DNA of 64,000 nucleotides, taken from Saccharopolyspora ipomoeae. Its GTDB lineage: Bacteria; Actinomycetota; Actinomycetes; Mycobacteriales; Pseudonocardiaceae. The notes below the pieces were generated by a model, which was not told where the DNA came from, searched no databases, and saw only the letters and a list, made by a program, of their open reading frames with translations. The stretch covers positions 177,941-241,940 of the forward strand of contig NZ_JASAOF010000007.1 in assembly GCF_029952525.1 (NCBI RefSeq), in the 5' to 3' direction. Of the stretch, positions 25,770 through 33,126 are shown piece after piece. Position 1 is the stretch's first letter. Every line of letters starts with the position of its first letter. The position numbers were made by a program, and so were the translations under genes.

Positions 25770-27281
25770 TCACGCACCACCGGAGAGCTTCTCGCGGAGG
25801 GCGGCCAGCTGCGCGTCGCTCGCGAGCGAGCCGCTGTCCTGCTGCTCGTCGTTCGAAGCCGACGAGTAGTTGCCGCCGCCGGTCGGAGCCGCCTGCTCCT
25901 CGCCGCCACCGGCGGCCGCGGCCGCTGCGGCCTCGGCGTCGGCCTGGCGGGCCTTGGCGATCTGCGCGATGTGCTTCTCGTAGCGGGTGTGCGCCTCGGC
26001 GTACTGGCGCTCCCACTCCTCGCGAGCCGACTCGAAGCCTTCCTGCCACTCCTGGGTCTCCGGGTCGAAGCCCTCGGGGTAGATGTAGTTGCCCTCGTTG
26101 TCGTACTCGGCAGCCATGCCGTACTGGGTCGGGTCGAACTCCGAGTCGGGGCTGAAGCCCTCGTTGGCCTGCTTCAGCGACAGGGAGATCCGACGACGCT
26201 CGAGGTCGATGTCGATGACCTTGATCATGACCTCGTCGCCGACCTGGACGACCTGCTCCGGGATCTCCACGTGGCGCTCGGCCAGCTCGGAGATGTGGAC
26301 CAGGCCCTCGATGCCCTCGTCGACGCGGACGAACGCACCGAACGGCACCAGCTTGGTGACCTTGCCCGGCACGATCTGGCCGATCGCGTGGGTGCGGGCG
26401 AACTGACGCCACGGGTCTTCCTGGGTCGCCTTCAGCGACAGGGAGACGCGCTCGCGGTCCATGTCGACGTCCAGGACCTCGACCGTGACCTCCTGGCCGA
26501 CCTCGACGACCTCGGACGGGTGGTCGATGTGCTTCCAGGACAGCTCGGAGACGTGCACCAGACCGTCGACTCCACCGAGGTCGACGAACGCACCGAAGTT
26601 GACGATGGAGGACACGACGCCCTTGCGGACCTGGCCCTTCTGCAGCTGGTTGAGGAACTCGCTGCGGACCTCGGACTGGGTCTGCTCCAGCCAGGCGCGA
26701 CGGGACAGGACCACGTTGTTGCGGTTCTTGTCCAGCTCGATGATCTTGGCTTCGAGCTCGCGGCCGACGTAGGGCTGCAGGTCGCGGACGCGGCGCATCT
26801 CGACCAGGGACGCCGGCAGGAAGCCGCGCAGCCCGATGTCGAGGATGAGGCCGCCCTTGACGACCTCGATGACGGTGCCGCGCACGGGCTCGTCCTTCTC
26901 CTTGAGCTCCTCGATGGTGCCCCAGGCGCGCTCGTACTGGGCGCGCTTCTTGGAGAGGATCAGCCGGCCTTCCTTGTCCTCCTTCTGGAGAACAAGCGCC
27001 TCGACGAAGTCACCAACGGTGACGACCTCGGCGGGGTCGACGTCGTGCTTGATCGACAGTTCCCGGGACGGGATGACGCCCTCGGTCTTGTAGCCGATGT
27101 CAAGCAGCACCTCGTCACGGTCGACCTTGACGATGGTGCCCTCAACAATGTCCCCATCGTTGAAGTACTTGATGGTCTGGTCGACGGCGGCGAGGAAGTC
27201 CTCCTCCGTCCCGACGTCGTTCACTGCGACCTGCGGCTTGGTGGCGGCTGCAGTCGGGACGGTGGTGGTGTCGGTGGACAT
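25770..27281 (-). CDS. rpsA: 30S ribosomal protein S1
   Basis: A 503-residue S1 protein with four S1/OB repeats (about 38-105, 125-190, 210-280, 295-365), each built around a VxxVxxFGAFVxL-type core such as VSSIVNFGAFVDLGGVDG. A low-complexity tail rich in Ala, Gly, Gln and Ser follows. Four repeats rather than six is normal for actinobacteria. It binds mRNA on the 30S subunit. The N-terminal stretch of Thr/Val/Ala is disordered. Confidence 0.97.
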   Translation of the reverse strand: MSTDTTTVPTAAATKPQVAVNDVGTEEDFLAAVDQTIKYFNDGDIVEGTIVKVDRDEVLLDIGYKTEGVIPSRELSIKHDVDPAEVVTVGDFVEALVLQKEDKEGRLILSKKRAQYERAWGTIEELKEKDEPVRGTVIEVVKGGLILDIGLRGFLPASLVEMRRVRDLQPYVGRELEAKIIELDKNRNNVVLSRRAWLEQTQSEVRSEFLNQLQKGQVRKGVVSSIVNFGAFVDLGGVDGLVHVSELSWKHIDHPSEVVEVGQEVTVEVLDVDMDRERVSLSLKATQEDPWRQFARTHAIGQIVPGKVTKLVPFGAFVRVDEGIEGLVHISELAERHVEIPEQVVQVGDEVMIKVIDIDLERRRISLSLKQANEGFSPDSEFDPTQYGMAAEYDNEGNYIYPEGFDPETQEWQEGFESAREEWERQYAEAHTRYEKHIAQIAKARQADAEAAAAAAAGGGEEQAAPTGGGNYSSASNDEQQDSGSLASDAQLAALREKLSGGA

Positions 27282-27466
27282 CAGGTGGGTTGCTCCGGTA
27301 CGGATAGGTTGGTCGCTGGTTCTACGTTTGTGCCGCGTCGTCGCCGGTTTCTTCCAGCCCGATCACAGACCGGACCTGCGGATTCCGTTCGCCGATCGAC
27401 CTTCGCCACCTCGGTGTGACCCGGGGCGCTGAAGCCGATGAGAAAAAGACCCACGGCGCGGGCGGT

Positions 27467-27496
27467 ATCGTACGCGCTTTCTCGATCGTCGGGCAA
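27467..27496 (-). promoter_or_regulatory. candidate rpsA promoter
   Basis: Read on the minus strand, TTGCCC (complement of 27491-27496), an 18-base spacer and TACGAT (27467-27472) match housekeeping sigma elements. A promoter here gives rpsA a leader of about 180 bases. Spacing and hexamers were matched by eye. Confidence 0.5.
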
Positions 27497-27661
27497 ACCG
27501 CGGTACCCCTGGGCGGCAGACGCGTGTCGGACGCACGACACAATCTCTTCACGTCCGCACCGCCACGCACAGTCCCGGGGGCCTCCTTGACACATCCCGA
27601 CGAGCCGGAAAACGCCAGCTCCCAGAATAGCTCGGCGGAGCAGCGCCTGGGGACCGTCGGT

Positions 27662-28444
27662 GTGCGCAAGCGCAGCGTGGACGCCGCCGAGTCGCGCTCG
27701 GCGAACCGGCTGTGGTGGGACGCCGACGCCGACGACTACCAGGCCGAGCACGGCGAGTTCCTCGGCGACGACGACTTCGTCTGGTGCCCGGAGGGCCTGC
27801 GCGAGGAGCACGCGGGGCTGCTGGGCGACGTGCGCGGCAAGCGGGTGCTGGAGGTCGGCTGCGGCGCGGCGTCGTGCGCGCGCTGGCTGGCCCGGCAGGG
27901 AGCCGAGGCCGTCGGCCTGGACATCTCCGGCGGGATGCTGCGGCACGCGGCCGAGGCCGCCGAGCGCACCGGCACCTCGATCCCGCTGGTCCAGGCCAGC
28001 GCGGATCAGCTGCCCTTCGCCGCCGACAGCTTCGACCTGGCCTGCTCGGCGTTCGGCGGGGTGCCGTTCGTGGCCGACGTGGGCGCGGTGTTCCGCGAGG
28101 TGGCCCGGGTGGTGCGCCCCGGCGGCCGGTGGGTGTTCGCGGTCACCCATCCGATGCGGTGGATCTTCCCGGACGACCCGGGCCCGACCGGGCTCACGGT
28201 CACGCACTCCTACTTCGACCGCACCCCCTACCTGGAGATCGACGGCGACGGTCGTGCGACCTACGTCGAGCACCACCGCACGCTCGGCGACTTCGTGCGC
28301 GCGCTCGCGGGCGCGGGCCTGCGCCTGACCGATCTGATCGAACCCGAGTGGCCCGAGGGGCACACTCAGCAGTGGGGGCAGTGGAGCCCGCTCCGGGGCA
28401 AGCTGTTCCCCGGAACGGCGATCTTCGTCTGCACGCTGAATTAA
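27662..28444 (+). CDS. SAM-dependent class I methyltransferase
   Basis: A 260-residue protein with a methyltransferase fold: motif I VLEVGCGAASCARWLARQG, then GLDISGGML, DQLPFAADSFDLACSAFGG and VVRPGGRWVFAV. GTG 27662 is preferred over upstream in-frame starts because the encoded SVDAAESRSANRLWWDADADDY fits the usual N-terminus and a GGGGA lies eight bases before it. It is transcribed divergently from rpsA. The substrate is unknown. Confidence 0.85.
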   Translation: MRKRSVDAAESRSANRLWWDADADDYQAEHGEFLGDDDFVWCPEGLREEHAGLLGDVRGKRVLEVGCGAASCARWLARQGAEAVGLDISGGMLRHAAEAAERTGTSIPLVQASADQLPFAADSFDLACSAFGGVPFVADVGAVFREVARVVRPGGRWVFAVTHPMRWIFPDDPGPTGLTVTHSYFDRTPYLEIDGDGRATYVEHHRTLGDFVRALAGAGLRLTDLIEPEWPEGHTQQWGQWSPLRGKLFPGTAIFVCTLN

Positions 28445-28466
28445 CGTTCCGCGGGCACCTTGCTTG

Positions 28467-28590
28467 GCGGTGCGGGTAGCGGAACCTCAGCGGCCCGCTG
28501 GCTCCGGGCGCCGCTCCTGATGTATGCCAATACACGGCGTCCCGGCGTCCTCACCAGCGAACCGCTGAGAACCCGCGGCGGCGCCGGTTG
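28467..28590 (+). repeat. 124-nt dispersed structured repeat, copy 2
   Basis: The ungapped partner of 12125-12248. It starts 23 bases after the methyltransferase stop and ends 66 bases before the next gene. The outer stem is TCAGCGG (28487-28493) / CCGCTGA (28562-28568), which keeps pairing despite a changed base pair relative to copy 1. The invariant core CCAATACACGGCGTCCCGGC is identical in both. Confidence 0.8.
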
Positions 28591-28655
28591 ACCAGGTGGC
28601 GCCAAAAGAGAAAGCGACTTCGTCGCTTGACCGAGAGAGACGTGAGGAGTCCCCG

Positions 28656-29588
28656 GTGGCGACCGCGCAGGAATTGATGGAGGCCCAGTTCGCGCGGTTC
28701 GCCGCCCTGGACCCGCAGCTGCCGCACGACCAGTTCGTGCCCTCGGACGCCGAGCCGGTGGCGGCGCGCACCCCCGAGGGCTACGGGGTGGCGGGGCTGG
28801 TCACGCACACCTCGAACCCGGCCGGCTCGGCGCGCGGGCTGTGGCAGGCCGGTGAGGCCTTCGAGCTCTTCCCGATCGTCGGCGAGCACCCCCGCTCGGG
28901 CTTGGACGCGCTGCTGGGCGCGTGGCGGGAGTGGCTGGCCGCGCGCGACGACCCCGGGTCGAACTCCTCGGCGATGGTGGTGTGGCCCAGCCGGGACGTG
29001 CAGGGCACGAGGGCGTTGCTGGACCACGGTTTCTTACCGCTGTCGGTGCTCGCGGTTCGATCACCCGCCCCGGTCGCAGATACGGAACTGTCTGGTACCG
29101 TAAAGGTGCGCCGCGCGGGACCGGCCGATCTGGACGCCGTCGTCGAGCTCACCCTCGCCGAGCTCGAATACGCCGCCCTCGTCGGAACCGCGACGTACCG
29201 CTCCGACGCCGCCCAGCTGAAGCGGGCCGCCGCCCGAGTGCGCCTGCACTCCGACGACCCGGTCTGGCTGGCGGAGCAGGACGGCACGCCCGTCGCGGTC
29301 GCGGAATGCGGCTGGATCGACACCGGCAAGTCCCCCCGGGCTTACCGGCTGCGCCCCGGCTCGTGGGCCTACGTCAACTGCGTGTCGGTGCACGAGAAGG
29401 CGCGCGGCACCGGCGTCGGGCAGCAGCTGATGGCGGTGGCGCACAACGAGTTCGTGCGCCGCGGCGTCGTCGGCAGCTTCCTGTACTACAACCCGCCCAA
29501 CCCGTTGTCCTCGGTGTTCTGGCCCCGCCAGGGGTACCGGCCGCTCTGGACGATGTGGGAGGTGCGCCCGGCCACCGCGCTGCGCTGA
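28656..29588 (+). CDS. GNAT family acetyltransferase
   Basis: A 310-residue protein. The C-terminal half is a GNAT domain: VKVRRAGPADLDAVVEL, the acetyl-CoA loop region VNCVSVHEKARGTGVGQQLM and FLYYNPPNPLSSVFWPRQGY. The N-terminal half resembles a diverged second GNAT lobe. GTG 28656 follows GAGGAG; an upstream in-frame start would run into the repeat. The substrate is unknown. Confidence 0.78.
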   Translation: MATAQELMEAQFARFAALDPQLPHDQFVPSDAEPVAARTPEGYGVAGLVTHTSNPAGSARGLWQAGEAFELFPIVGEHPRSGLDALLGAWREWLAARDDPGSNSSAMVVWPSRDVQGTRALLDHGFLPLSVLAVRSPAPVADTELSGTVKVRRAGPADLDAVVELTLAELEYAALVGTATYRSDAAQLKRAAARVRLHSDDPVWLAEQDGTPVAVAECGWIDTGKSPRAYRLRPGSWAYVNCVSVHEKARGTGVGQQLMAVAHNEFVRRGVVGSFLYYNPPNPLSSVFWPRQGYRPLWTMWEVRPATALR

Positions 29589-29638
29589 CCCCGATCCCGG
29601 GGCCGCGGTGCAGGCTCCGAGAGGATCGAGGAGAAGGC

Positions 29639-30325
29639 GTGGAGATCGTCGCCACCGGCGTCGAGGTCATCGGCGCGCACGGGCCGCTGCTGGCGCCCAC
29701 TTCGCTGCGGGTCGCCGACGGGCAGACGCTGCTGGTCACCGGCGAGGCGGGAACCGGCAAGACCGCGCTCGCGCTGGCCCTGTCCGGTCGCCTCAAGCCC
29801 AGCGCCGGCAGCGTCCGGCTGGACGGCTCTGCCGACGCCGACGTGCTGCGCCGCGCCGTGACCGTCGTCGACGCACCGCAGATCACCGAGCCCGACGAGG
29901 CGCTGCAGGTCCGCGACGTCGTCGCCGAGGGCCTGTCGCTGGCCGGGCGCCGCTCGACCCGCCGCAAGGTCCGCGACTGGCTCGCCGAGCGCGAGCTGCG
30001 CGGCGACGTCCGCTTCGAGAACCTCCCCGCGCACCAGCGCACCCGGCTGCTGATCGACCTGGCCTGCGAGTCCCGCACCACGCGCGCGCTGGTGCTCGAC
30101 TGCCCCGACCGCCACGGTCACGACCCGCAGAACTGGTACTCCCCCGCCACCGCACGCGCCGCCGACGGCATGGCGGTCATCGTGCTCTGCTCCACCCACT
30201 CCGCCGACGAGCTCGGAGCGCCCGCCGTCCGCATCGGCGCGAACGACACCGAGTCCGAGAGCACCGAGAAGTCCGACGACACCCAAAACCCGGGCAAGAC
30301 CCGGAAGTCCACTTCGGTCCGTTGA
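29639..30325 (+). CDS. ABC-type ATPase-like protein paired with a YhgE/Pip protein
   Basis: A 228-residue P-loop protein. GEAGTGKTALALALSGRL is Walker A, and LVLDCPDRHGHDPQNW takes the place of Walker B with Asp-Cys instead of Asp-Glu. The ABC signature is replaced by ENLPAHQRTRLLIDL, so classical ABC catalysis is doubtful. The tail is Ser/Thr/Lys-rich. GTG 29639 follows GAGGAG. It is 16 bases before a YhgE/Pip-type membrane protein gene and probably acts as its partner. Confidence 0.65.
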   Translation: MEIVATGVEVIGAHGPLLAPTSLRVADGQTLLVTGEAGTGKTALALALSGRLKPSAGSVRLDGSADADVLRRAVTVVDAPQITEPDEALQVRDVVAEGLSLAGRRSTRRKVRDWLAERELRGDVRFENLPAHQRTRLLIDLACESRTTRALVLDCPDRHGHDPQNWYSPATARAADGMAVIVLCSTHSADELGAPAVRIGANDTESESTEKSDDTQNPGKTRKSTSVR

Positions 30326-30341
30326 CACCTGAAGGTCCGCG

Positions 30342-32363
30342 ATGACTAGTTTCCGGCTCGCCGCAACGGAATTGCGGCGGCTCACCTCGGGCAAGCTGCC
30401 CAAGCTCGCGCTGCTGGCGGTCACGCTGGTGCCGCTGCTCTACGGCGCGATGTACATCTACGCCAACTGGGACCCCTACGGGAAGCTCGGTTCCGTGCCC
30501 GCCGCGGTCGTCATCGACGACACCGGCGCGCAGCAGGACGACGGCGAGCAGCTCAACGCCGGTCGGGACGTCTACGACGAGCTCGTCGACTCCGGCACGT
30601 TCTCCTGGACCCGCACCGACCTGCAGCGCGCCCAGGCCGGCGTGGCCAACGGCGACTACACCTTCGCGCTGGTCGTGCCGAAGGACTTCTCCCGCGCGCT
30701 GGTCTCGCCCGCCGACTTCACGCCGCAGCAGGCCAAGCTGCAGCTGATCACCAACGACGCGAACAACTACCTGGTCGGCACCATCGCCGACAAGCTCGCC
30801 GGTGAGGTCCGCGCCGGGGTGGCCTCCAACGCCGGGTCGACCGCGGCCGAGAAGTTCCTGCTCGGCTTCTCGACCGTGCACGACAAGACCGTCGAGGCCG
30901 CCGACGGCGCGGGCAAGCTCGCCGACGGCGCCGGTCAGCTGCGCGACGGCCTCGGCCAGGCCCAGCAGGGCGGCACGCAGCTCTCCGACGGCGCTCACCA
31001 GCTGCTCAGCGGGCAGCAGCAGCTCGCCTCCGGCGCCAACCGGCTCGCCGACGGCACGGGCCAGCTGCACACCGGGCTGCAACAGCTGCAGGAGTCCACC
31101 GCGCAGCTGCCGGACCAGACCGCCAAGCTCGCCGACGGCGCCGAGAAGGTCGCCGAGGGCAACGAGCAGCTCGCGGACAGGGCCAACGTCGTCGGCAACC
31201 TCTCGCAGGGCATCATCGACGACCTGGACGAGACCAAGGCCCGGACCGCGCAGCAGCTGCGGCAGGCCGGCGTCGACGAGGCCACCGTGCAGAAGGTCGT
31301 CGACGGGCTGGACCAGCTCGGCAGCCCCGCCACCGACGCGAACGACAAGCTGCAGACCCAGGTCGGGCAGCTGAACATGCTCGCCGACGGCTCCCGCCAG
31401 GTCGCCGACGGCAACCGCGCGCTGGCCAACGCCACTCCGCAGCTCACCAGCGGCATCCAGCAGCTCACCAGCGGCGCTGGGCAGGTCGACGACGGCGCGG
31501 TGCAGCTGCGCGACGGCCAGCAGCAGGCGTTGTCGGGCACCGGCAGGCTCGCCGACGGCGCCGACCAGCTCGTCGGCGGCACCCGGCAGCTCTACGACGG
31601 GTCCGGTCAGCTCGCCGACGGCTCGACGACGCTGGCAGGCGAGCTCGGCAAGGGCGCGGGTGACATCCCGAACCCGGACGAGAAGACCCGGCAGGCCACC
31701 GCCGACACCATCGGCGACCCGGTCGCCGTCGACACCCAGGCGCAGGTCAAGGCCGACACCTACGGCGCCGGACTCGCCCCGTACTTCATGGGCCTGGCGC
31801 TGTGGGTCGGCGGGTTCGTGCTGTTCCTGATCATGCGGCCGATGTCCAACCGCGCCCTGGCCGCGGGCGTGGCCCCGTGGCGGGTCGCGCTCGGCGGCTG
31901 GTTGCCCGCGGCGCTGATCGGCCTGGTGCAGGCGGTGCTGCTGTTCTCGGTGGTGGTGTTCGCGATCGGCGTGCACCCCGCGCACCAGTGGCGCACGCTC
32001 GGGTTCCTGATCCTGACCTCGTTCGCCTTCACCGCCGTGGTGCACTCGCTCAACGCGGCGTTCGGCCCGAAGGGCAAGTTCATCGCCCTGGTGATCCTGG
32101 TGCTGCAGCTGGTCACGGCCGGTGGCACGTTCCCCTGGCAGACCATCCCCGAGCCGCTGCACCCGCTGCACCAGGTGCTCCCGCTGGGCTACGTGGTCAC
32201 GGGCTTGCGCCACCTCATCTACGGCGGCACCGAGGGCTCGGTGACCCAGGCGGTCGCGGTCCTGCTCTGCTACCTGATCGCGGCCCTGCTGCTCACCACG
32301 ATCGCGGCCTGGCGCCAGCGGGTCTGGACCCCCAGCCGCCTCAAGCCCGAGCTGTCGCTGTAG
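30342..32363 (+). CDS. YhgE/Pip family membrane protein
   Basis: A 673-residue protein with one N-terminal helix (about 20-38), a long external region and about five or six C-terminal helices of ABC-2 type (from about 475). The external part contains many short repeats of the type LADGAxQLxDGxxQLxxG, the coiled-coil signature of the YhgE/Pip family (phage infection protein, type VII secretion EsaA-like proteins). Homologues act at the envelope as phage receptors or export factors. It likely works with the ATPase-like protein encoded just upstream. Confidence 0.85.
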   Translation: MTSFRLAATELRRLTSGKLPKLALLAVTLVPLLYGAMYIYANWDPYGKLGSVPAAVVIDDTGAQQDDGEQLNAGRDVYDELVDSGTFSWTRTDLQRAQAGVANGDYTFALVVPKDFSRALVSPADFTPQQAKLQLITNDANNYLVGTIADKLAGEVRAGVASNAGSTAAEKFLLGFSTVHDKTVEAADGAGKLADGAGQLRDGLGQAQQGGTQLSDGAHQLLSGQQQLASGANRLADGTGQLHTGLQQLQESTAQLPDQTAKLADGAEKVAEGNEQLADRANVVGNLSQGIIDDLDETKARTAQQLRQAGVDEATVQKVVDGLDQLGSPATDANDKLQTQVGQLNMLADGSRQVADGNRALANATPQLTSGIQQLTSGAGQVDDGAVQLRDGQQQALSGTGRLADGADQLVGGTRQLYDGSGQLADGSTTLAGELGKGAGDIPNPDEKTRQATADTIGDPVAVDTQAQVKADTYGAGLAPYFMGLALWVGGFVLFLIMRPMSNRALAAGVAPWRVALGGWLPAALIGLVQAVLLFSVVVFAIGVHPAHQWRTLGFLILTSFAFTAVVHSLNAAFGPKGKFIALVILVLQLVTAGGTFPWQTIPEPLHPLHQVLPLGYVVTGLRHLIYGGTEGSVTQAVAVLLCYLIAALLLTTIAAWRQRVWTPSRLKPELSL

Positions 32364-32373
32364 CCCACCCGGC

Positions 32374-32420
32374 GTCAACAACCCCGGTTCTCGCCCACGC
32401 GAGAGCCGGGGTTTCTTGAC
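32374..32420. repeat. palindromic repeat built on AACCCCGGTT (copy 3)
   Basis: GTCAACAACCCCGGTTCTCGC / GCGAGAGCCGGGGTTTCTTGAC form a long stem just after the YhgE/Pip gene, with the same GTC...GAC ends as the copy at 24405. Here it separates convergent genes and probably terminates both. Confidence 0.8.
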
Positions 32421-32503
32421 GCGATCAGGCGAGCGACGTCAGCCGCCGTTCCAGGTGCGGGACTCAGCCCGCACCGCCGAGCGAAGCGACCGCGGAACGG
32501 TCG

Positions 32504-32890
32504 TCAGTCGTCGTAGCGGGCGATCTCGATGAGGTTGCCGTCCGGGTCGCGCAGGTAGAGCGAGGTGATGGGGCCCTTGGAGCCGGTGCGGCCGACCGGG
32601 CCCTCCTCGATGCGGACCTCGCTGGTGCGCAGGTGCTCCTGCACGTCGGACAGCGGCTGGCCGGTGACGAAGCACAGGTTCGCCGAGCCGGGCACCGGGT
32701 GCGTCGCGGTCGGCTCGACGAGCTCGGCGGACGCGTGCAGCTTGATCGTCTGGTCGCCGAAGCGGACCGCACGCCGCTCACCTGGGAACTCCACCGGCTC
32801 CATGCCGAGGACGTCCCGGTAGAACTCGACCGCCCGATCCACATCGGCGACGGTGAGGACCAGGTGGTCGACTCGATCGATGCTGATCAT
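32504..32890 (-). CDS. VOC family protein (glyoxalase/dioxygenase fold)
   Basis: A 128-residue single-unit vicinal oxygen chelate protein: IDRVDHLVLTVADVDRAVEF at the start and SLYLRDPDGNLIEIARY at the end, with His and Glu metal ligands at the expected ends. ATG 32890 follows GAGGAGGAG; longer in-frame versions reach into low-information sequence. Members include glyoxalases, ring-cleaving dioxygenases and fosfomycin-modifying enzymes; the substrate is not predictable. Confidence 0.85.
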   Translation of the reverse strand: MISIDRVDHLVLTVADVDRAVEFYRDVLGMEPVEFPGERRAVRFGDQTIKLHASAELVEPTATHPVPGSANLCFVTGQPLSDVQEHLRTSEVRIEEGPVGRTGSKGPITSLYLRDPDGNLIEIARYDD

Positions 32891-33126
32891 GCTCCTCCTC
32901 GGGGTCGGCGCGGTACGCGTTCGGGGTGCCCGCGCCCTGCTGGCGCCCCGCCCGGCCACGACGCCGCGGCGGCCGAGGTCGGCCGGAGCGCGTAGCAGGT
33001 TATCCGCACCGGTGTTCGGTACCGGGCCCAGGGCCCCACCAGCGGTGACGTTCGCCATTGCACAACACACCCCGACCGCGCATCCCCGAAACGGGGGAAC
33101 CGTGATCGACTCGAGATCCGGTGCGG

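Noticed and set aside
27587..27592. TTGACA as a -35 element for the methyltransferase gene
   Set aside because: No -10-like hexamer lies 16-19 bases downstream; the nearest candidate, AGAATA, is about 31 bases away.
32439..32675. 78-codon minus-strand frame overlapping the VOC gene
   Set aside because: Arg/His/Ala-rich shadow of the VOC reading frame with no support.
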